Shown here piece by piece: positions 50,623 to 64,000 of a stretch of 64,000 nucleotides of DNA. A program made the position numbers and the translations under genes. The stretch comes from Prochlorococcus sp. AG-442-M23. GTDB taxonomy: Bacteria; Cyanobacteriota; Cyanobacteriia; PCC-6307; Cyanobiaceae. The stretch spans positions 1 through 64,000 of the forward strand of contig QCPW01000001.1 of the NCBI GenBank assembly GCA_003209655.1. The letters are read 5' to 3'. Below the pieces are notes generated by a model. The model was not told the origin of the DNA, did no database searches, and worked only from the letters and a program-made list of their open reading frames with translations. Position 1 is the first letter of the stretch. Every line of letters starts with the position of its first letter.

Positions 50623-51068
50623 GTTGGAATTGACTCAACTCCTTCACCGGTAAAAGAAGCAATTAAAATTGAAAAAAGCAAACTAATTAAAATAATAGTA
50701 ATTAACAAAAATAATGCAAACATTTCGCCATTTGAGAATGGTCTTCTATTAGCAACCAAATTATTATTAGTAGAATCATTAACAAGAGGATTTAAAACAT
50801 TTGTTTTGTTTTTATTGGTTTTTTTAGAATTTAACTTTAATTTTTCATCATAAATTTTCCTTAAATTAGAATTATTTAAATTTTCATAGGCCTCCAGCAC
50901 TTTTTGAAATTTGTTTTTTGCCTCTTCTAATTCTAAAGAAGTTGTATCAGGATGAAGCTCAATTGAGAGTTTACAAAAAGCTTTTCTTAATTCTTGATTT
51001 GAAGCATTTTCATTAACGCCTAAAATCTTATAATAGGTTATCTCACCTTGCAAAAATTTATTTACCAT
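50607..51068 (-). CDS. J-domain protein with C-terminal membrane helix
   Basis: The N-terminal J domain (YYKILGVNENASNQELRKAF) keeps the HPD tripeptide needed to stimulate Hsp70 ATPase. The middle is Lys/Asn-rich, and a single membrane helix (MFALFLLITIILISLLFSIL) lies near the C terminus. No zinc or substrate-binding DnaJ domains are present, so this is a type III J protein tethered to a membrane. An ATG 18 bases further out exists; I use the ATG at 51068, giving MVNKFLQGEITYY. Confidence 0.85.
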   Translation of the reverse strand: MVNKFLQGEITYYKILGVNENASNQELRKAFCKLSIELHPDTTSLELEEAKNKFQKVLEAYENLNNSNLRKIYDEKLKLNSKKTNKNKTNVLNPLVNDSTNNNLVANRRPFSNGEMFALFLLITIILISLLFSILIASFTGEGVESIPTWLLR

Positions 51069-51141
51069 TAAAATTATTCTAATCAATTTTTTTAGAATTG
51101 ATTTTTTTTAGTAAGGGTAAAGAAAAGTTTTTTAAAGCTAA

Positions 51142-51861
51142 ATGAAAAAAGAAAGTATTCCTAAAGAACTCCTAAAATTAATTACTGAAGAAGAAATCAT
51201 GATGTTTAAAGAATTGAAGATAAAAATTAAAGAATTAAATCATAAAACTAACTTAACGAGATTAATTGAAGGAAATGATTACTGGATTTCTCAAGTTTAT
51301 GATAGTATTTGGTTCTTTAGAGAAAATTCAAATAAAAATTTTGATAACAGAAAATTTATTGATATTGGATCTGGTTGTGGTTTCCCAGGTTTTGCTTATG
51401 CCATAACACATCCTAATTCAGAAATATATCTTGTGGACTCTTCAAAAAAGAAAACAGATTCACTAAAAGAAATTATCAAAAAAATTAATTTCAAAAACAA
51501 TATCTTTGTATTAAGTGATCGTATTGAAAATCTTGGCAGGCAATGTTCATTTAGAAAGAGTTTTGATATTGCAACAGCAAGGGCAGTTAGTAATCCTTCA
51601 ACAGTTTCTGAATATATATTGCCTATGTTAAAAAAACAAGGTTTAGGTGTTTTATATTGTGGTAAGTGGTGCCATCAAGATAATAAAAATTTAGAACAAA
51701 CACTAAAAGTATTAAAAGGGGAAATCATAGAAAACAAAATTAACTTTTTACCCCAAGAAAAAGGAGTTCGTAATGTTATTTTTATTCAGCCAAAAGGTTC
51801 TTGTCCAGAAATTTATCCTAGAAGCATAGGCAAAGCTGAAAAATATCCACTAAAAGGTTAA
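51142..51861 (+). CDS. rsmG: 16S rRNA (guanine-N7)-methyltransferase RsmG
   Basis: This 239-residue SAM-dependent enzyme methylates G527 of 16S rRNA. Motif I is FIDIGSGCGFPGFAYAI, and TARAVSNPSTVSEYILP follows. The N terminus has the NLTRL segment typical of GidB. It converges with the aldo/keto reductase gene with a four-base overlap. Single plus-strand gene among minus-strand ones. Confidence 0.93.
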   Translation: MKKESIPKELLKLITEEEIMMFKELKIKIKELNHKTNLTRLIEGNDYWISQVYDSIWFFRENSNKNFDNRKFIDIGSGCGFPGFAYAITHPNSEIYLVDSSKKKTDSLKEIIKKINFKNNIFVLSDRIENLGRQCSFRKSFDIATARAVSNPSTVSEYILPMLKKQGLGVLYCGKWCHQDNKNLEQTLKVLKGEIIENKINFLPQEKGVRNVIFIQPKGSCPEIYPRSIGKAEKYPLKG

Positions 51862-53057
51862 TTCTCTGATAATCTTTTTATTGACTTTTTACCAAACTTA
51901 TCTTTTAAGGATCTCAACCTTCTTATAACTTTTTTAGGTTTTATATGCTTTTCTAATACAGTTAATAATTGGCTCTCCGATACATCGACATCTAATAAAT
52001 TTGCGTTGTTTCCTGGAAACCAATGACTCCCATTTCCTAGTAATTGGTATCTAGATTTTGCAAATTCTTTCAAATCAAAAGAATCTATCAAATTTGATAG
52101 CCAAAGAAGTACAGGAATATTTATACCTCCTGGTGTATTTTCCCAATGCGGTAAATTTTTATCCCAACTTTGATACCATTCTAAACCTAAGGAATTTATT
52201 GATTCCTTTTTTAAATTTTTTAATATTTTTGGTAAATATTTTTTAGATTCTGGCAATAAAGATAATGCTTCTAGATGTAAATCAAAGTCTCTCTCTTTTG
52301 CTATTCCGACACTTATCGTATGAACATTATTATTACTTAAGCAAAAAAGATCGTTAAAAACTATTGGGTGTAGAGGTCTACAAAGATCCAATATCTTGGC
52401 AGATGGAGTGTGAAGATGTCCACCTTTATCTGTGGGACTTATGATAAAAACCCCAAGATCATATTTATGAGCCAAATCAATTACCTTTGTATTTGTTTGA
52501 TTAATGAAATACCAGTGCAAATTAACATAATCAAATAAATCTGTTAATATCGCTTGCTCTATCAGTGATGATTCTCCATGCGTAGAAAATCCTATATATC
52601 CAATTAAATTTTCTTTTTGGAATTTCCTCAAAATATCAACACAGCCCCCTTCTCTTACAGCCTGATGAAGATGTTCAGGTGTATTGATACCATGAATTGC
52701 TAATAAATCAATTTTTTTTACTTGCAATTTTTCAAAGCTTTTCAAAAGTTCCTCTTCAAAAAATTTTGGATCTCGATTTGGAGGAATTTTGGTTTGAATT
52801 ATTTTTGGTATTCTCTTAGTACTTTTAAAACCCATACCTAATTGAATTTCAGAAGTTCCATAATGCTTAGCTGTCTCTATATGATTAAAACCAAATTCAT
52901 TTGCAAGATTCAATATTTTCTCAACTTTCTTCTGTTCTTTTTGTGAGATTTCAGAAAATTTAAGTTCATCCCAACTTTTTTGAAATCTCATACCTCCTAA
53001 TGACAAAACAGGCATTTTTAGATTTGTTCGACCGAATCTACGATAAGGTAAATCCAT
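51858..53057 (-). CDS. Aldo/keto reductase
   Basis: This 399-residue TIM-barrel oxidoreductase begins YRRFGRTNLKMPVLSLGGMRF. The active-site tetrad is present in HIETAKHYGTSE (Glu in place of the usual Asp, as in this subfamily, and Tyr), TKIPP (Lys) and LLAIHGI (His). Many relatives carry a C-terminal ferredoxin domain; this one does not, but a separate 4Fe-4S ferredoxin gene lies seven bases upstream. The C terminus is basic. Substrate unknown. Confidence 0.8.
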   Translation of the reverse strand: MDLPYRRFGRTNLKMPVLSLGGMRFQKSWDELKFSEISQKEQKKVEKILNLANEFGFNHIETAKHYGTSEIQLGMGFKSTKRIPKIIQTKIPPNRDPKFFEEELLKSFEKLQVKKIDLLAIHGINTPEHLHQAVREGGCVDILRKFQKENLIGYIGFSTHGESSLIEQAILTDLFDYVNLHWYFINQTNTKVIDLAHKYDLGVFIISPTDKGGHLHTPSAKILDLCRPLHPIVFNDLFCLSNNNVHTISVGIAKERDFDLHLEALSLLPESKKYLPKILKNLKKESINSLGLEWYQSWDKNLPHWENTPGGINIPVLLWLSNLIDSFDLKEFAKSRYQLLGNGSHWFPGNNANLLDVDVSESQLLTVLEKHIKPKKVIRRLRSLKDKFGKKSIKRLSEN

Positions 53058-53063
53058 TACAAA

Positions 53064-53429
53064 TTAATGTTTGTTGATTCTTGGCAGTTTTCCCAGCGAT
53101 TGAAACATATCTCTATTAAGACTATTTTCTAGATTTTCCAATTCTTCAAATTTAACCCAATGAATGCAATCAACAGGACAAGTATCGATAGCTTCTTGCA
53201 ATGTTTCTAGATTATCACCATCCTGTCTTATTGCTCTACTCCTACCGTATTCTTCATCAACGACAAAAGTATTTGTGGCTACATGTGCGCAGTATCTACA
53301 ACCAATACATTTAGATTCATCTACCCAGATAGCGTGTTCAACTAATTCTCCTCCAAGCACAGGTTCAAAACCTGATAATTGTCTAATTTCATCAGGTTCA
53401 TCAACTTCGCCAATAGGATCAATATCCAA
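53064..53429 (-). CDS. [4Fe-4S] ferredoxin
   Basis: This 121-residue protein has one cluster motif CIGCRYCAHVA plus the distant CPVDC, which supplies the fourth Cys; the Cys at the place of a second full motif is replaced. The fold is therefore a monocluster ferredoxin. Acidic extensions flank the core. It lies between the aldo/keto reductase and the Ycf35 gene, three bases from the latter, on the same strand. Confidence 0.85.
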   Translation of the reverse strand: MDIDPIGEVDEPDEIRQLSGFEPVLGGELVEHAIWVDESKCIGCRYCAHVATNTFVVDEEYGRSRAIRQDGDNLETLQEAIDTCPVDCIHWVKFEELENLENSLNRDMFQSLGKLPRINKH

Positions 53430-53432
53430 TTA

Positions 53433-53825
53433 TTAGCTTTCCCACTTGGTAAGGACTAATTCAATTGATCCATCATTTTGATTTTTTTTCTCAACTATTT
53501 GATATCCTTCCTCCTCAGTTTTAGAAATAATTGTATTGTAAGCATACATTTGAGTAACTTTTGATATAAATCTTTCAACAGGTAAATCAAATTTCCAGAG
53601 ATCCAGATCAGTTACCAGTTCATATGAATCAGAATTGTTGTCCCATTTAAAACCAACTTTTGTGTCTCCTGGCAAATCAATACTAATATCAACCTCAGTA
53701 AATTGACCTTTATAACCTTTGATAAACTTTTTTTCTTGATTAATTACATAACCAAGTTGATTTAAAGCTTTTGACAAGGGCTTAGCTTCTTTAAGTTTCG
53801 TTTTAATAACGCTAAAATGTGACAT
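53433..53825 (-). CDS. ycf35: Ycf35 (DUF1257) protein
   Basis: The 130 residues match Ycf35, a small protein kept in cyanobacteria and red-algal plastids: MSHFSVIKTKLKEAKPLSKA, GYKGQFTEVDISIDLPGDT, and FISKVTQMYAYNTIISK. Its role is unknown. The start overlaps the DUF2997 gene by 14 bases, the usual partner in cyanobacterial genomes. Confidence 0.88.
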   Translation of the reverse strand: MSHFSVIKTKLKEAKPLSKALNQLGYVINQEKKFIKGYKGQFTEVDISIDLPGDTKVGFKWDNNSDSYELVTDLDLWKFDLPVERFISKVTQMYAYNTIISKTEEEGYQIVEKKNQNDGSIELVLTKWES

Positions 53826-54024
53826 TAGATTCTTTATTAATTTGTAATTTTTTTGTTTGGTTAGAGATAAAAGCCTCTGTTAATTTGTTGGTTACTTTTA
53901 CTACACCAAGAGCACTTTCAATGTTTTTGGTAGCATCACTACATGAGGCACCTTTAAATCCCTCAACAGTTTCTTCAACTCTTCCATCTTGATGGATTTT
54001 AAATCTTAATGTTTTTTGTTGCAT
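53812..54024 (-). CDS. DUF2997 protein
   Basis: This 70-residue protein starts LRFKIHQDGRVEETVEGFKGASC, then DATKNIESALGVV, the DUF2997 signature. It is nearly always found beside Ycf35, and the two genes overlap here. Function unknown. It heads the run of minus-strand genes to the aldo/keto reductase. Confidence 0.83.
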   Translation of the reverse strand: MQQKTLRFKIHQDGRVEETVEGFKGASCSDATKNIESALGVVKVTNKLTEAFISNQTKKLQINKESNVTF

Positions 54025-54142
54025 TAAAATTAAGTAATATATACTTAAACTTTATATAGAATAACGAAAAATAATTGTTTCAGTTGGTACAAGTTAAATA
54101 ATATTTCTTTTTTTTTATTGATTGCCTAATAAATATAAAAAA

Positions 54143-54913
54143 TTATTTATAAAACCCTTTCATTCCCATTGAATCTAGGGCAGTTTTTGCTTCTTCCATT
54201 ACAGAAGGTTCTTTATCAAAAAGAGCAATAGTTGTACACTCATCAACAAATTTCTCCTGAAGTATATTATCTAACTTTTCAAACAATCTACATAAAGACC
54301 ATATACAATTACTTCTCACGACAGGTTCATTATCTATTTTTAGACTTATTAAAAGTTGTTCAGCAGCCAATTTTGCATTAGAGGATGAGATACTGCCAAT
54401 TTCAGCTAGAGAACTAGATGACCATAATCTTACTGAAGCTACATCATTTTTTAATGAATTTATTAATGGCTTTAAAACAATTTGATTATCGTAATTAGCT
54501 AAACTCCAGGCAGTAGCTCTTCTTACATACGCATTATCGTCTGTTTCTAATAGACTTACTAATTTTTCAACTGCGCTAGGAAATGGATTTCTACCTAATG
54601 CATATACAGCACTCATTCTTTCTACAGGGCATGGTTGATCAAGTAAAGGTAGTAAAAGAGGAAAAGATCTTTTATCTCTGTATTCACAAAATATTCTTAA
54701 GCCTTGTATTCTTTGTTCTCTATCACCTTTAAGTAATTTTAACGCTTCATCGCATTCTAAATTTTTATTTAAAGTTCCTCCAGAGAAACCATCATTATCA
54801 ATCTGTTCTAAAGGATCGATTTCAATCTCTGCAGATAATTCTTTAGCTAAAACATCAGGATCAATTGTAATTTCTGCCAAGCTTTCATTCTGTAAATCCT
54901 TTTTTTTAGTCAT
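54143..54913 (-). CDS. HEAT-repeat protein (PBS-lyase-like)
   Basis: This protein of 256 residues has three or four HEAT-like repeats (ERMSAVYALGRNPFPSAVE; AYVRRATAWSLANYDNQIV; SVRLWSSSSLAEIGSIS; PVVRSNCIWSLCRLFE) after a 45-residue acidic leader. It resembles the bilin-lyase/NblB group. The window shows no phycobilisome genes, so a general protein-binding role is as likely as a pigment one. Confidence 0.75.
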   Translation of the reverse strand: MTKKKDLQNESLAEITIDPDVLAKELSAEIEIDPLEQIDNDGFSGGTLNKNLECDEALKLLKGDREQRIQGLRIFCEYRDKRSFPLLLPLLDQPCPVERMSAVYALGRNPFPSAVEKLVSLLETDDNAYVRRATAWSLANYDNQIVLKPLINSLKNDVASVRLWSSSSLAEIGSISSSNAKLAAEQLLISLKIDNEPVVRSNCIWSLCRLFEKLDNILQEKFVDECTTIALFDKEPSVMEEAKTALDSMGMKGFYK

Positions 54914-54930
54914 TTTTAATTAGCTATAGA

Positions 54931-55056
54931 TCAATTAATCGGAGCAGGAGACATCATATCTCCTGGCAACCAAATCCTGGCACTAACAGCAAAAAAAGCT
55001 ACCCCAAAAAGGCTAACAATTGCAAAAGGTAAGAGTTTAGTTTTAATAAAACCCAA
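54931..55056 (-). CDS. 41-residue one-helix membrane protein
   Basis: The ORF starts with TTG (complement of 55054-55056) and reads GFIKTKLLPFAIVSLFG, then VAFFAVSARIWLPGDMM, ending APIN before TGA. One clear membrane helix follows a basic start, giving an N-in topology, and the short lumenal end has Pro and Asp. Small proteins of this size are common in photosystem complexes, but I cannot place it. A stop precedes the TTG by three bases. Confidence 0.6.
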   Translation of the reverse strand: MGFIKTKLLPFAIVSLFGVAFFAVSARIWLPGDMMSPAPIN

Positions 55057-55125
55057 TAATCAAAAGTCAATTTATTTAAATAATAACGTGTTTAAGTGAA
55101 ATTTAATAAAAAATTTAAAATATGG

Positions 55126-56193
<1,068 letters not shown>

Positions 56194-56202
56194 TTAAGAT
56201 TA

Positions 56203-56358
<156 letters not shown>

Positions 56359-56404
56359 TTAAAAATCAAAACAACATTCTAGTAATTGAAAATCACAATA
56401 GCTT

Positions 56405-64000
<7,596 letters not shown>

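Overview
The window looks like a stretch of a high-light-adapted Prochlorococcus-type chromosome. The evidence is very AT-rich DNA with tightly packed genes, RNA polymerase split into rpoC1 and rpoC2, an ATP synthase operon with a duplicated b subunit (b and b') and with beta/epsilon placed elsewhere, plastid/cyanobacterial families (PSRP-3/Ycf65, Ycf35, DUF1818, DUF2811, DUF3143), a high-light-inducible (Hli) protein, PII, QueF and a picocyanobacterial-style biotin operon. The strain cannot be fixed from sequence alone. I saw no tRNA, rRNA, CRISPR array, insertion sequence or integrase.

Region 1-11.2 kb is accessory in character. It starts with a cut-off protein carrying two copies of a 37-residue repeat, then a zinc-ribbon membrane protein tail to tail with an M48 protease that also ends in a zinc ribbon. 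Next is a tightly coupled plus-strand operon of unknown function (2303-5527): a winged-helix-like protein, a 643-residue acidic protein, a 224-residue acidic protein and a 36-residue secreted peptide. A minus-strand set follows (5543-9680): a DUF4258-like small protein overlapping a methylase-like protein that appears to have lost its catalytic motif but keeps a specificity-type domain, then a DUF2130 protein and an 86-residue protein. Several small genes here look broken (in-frame stops at 1969-2229 and 7263-7400, a frameshift at 9861-10044, and an ORF without a normal start at 10919-11023). Two inverted TTTTCCACA motifs resembling cyanobacterial DnaA boxes lie in a non-coding gap at 11.1 kb.

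Region 11.2-34.3 kb is housekeeping: rpoZ, an Hsp70-like protein, pyrR, gpmI, secG, groS-groL, atpD-atpC, PSRP-3, pepP, a CNNM-type membrane protein, a GTPase, nadD-nadE, a DUF3326 protein, and the large minus-strand ATP synthase operon (atp1-atpB-E-F'-F-H-A-G) followed by a [2Fe-2S] ferredoxin and a small unknown protein. SecG and groL converge on a perfect 29-bp stem-loop.

Region 34.5-50.3 kb holds ftsW, the cytochrome c maturation pair ccdA-ccsB, queF, a small gene plus glnB behind an NtcA-type box, tlyA, purB, fumC, a Ski2-like helicase and a complete bioF-K-C-D-A operon. Region 50.3-64 kb holds DUF3143 and J-domain genes, rsmG, an aldo/keto reductase, a ferredoxin/Ycf35/DUF2997 cluster, a HEAT-repeat protein, a small one-helix membrane protein, rlmN, an Hli protein, and rpoC2, rpoC1 and the 3' part of rpoB, which runs off the right edge.

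The least explained parts are the unknown four-gene operon and the adjacent methylase-like cluster between 2.3 and 9.7 kb. I cannot assign a function to either; the defence or mobile-element reading is inference only.
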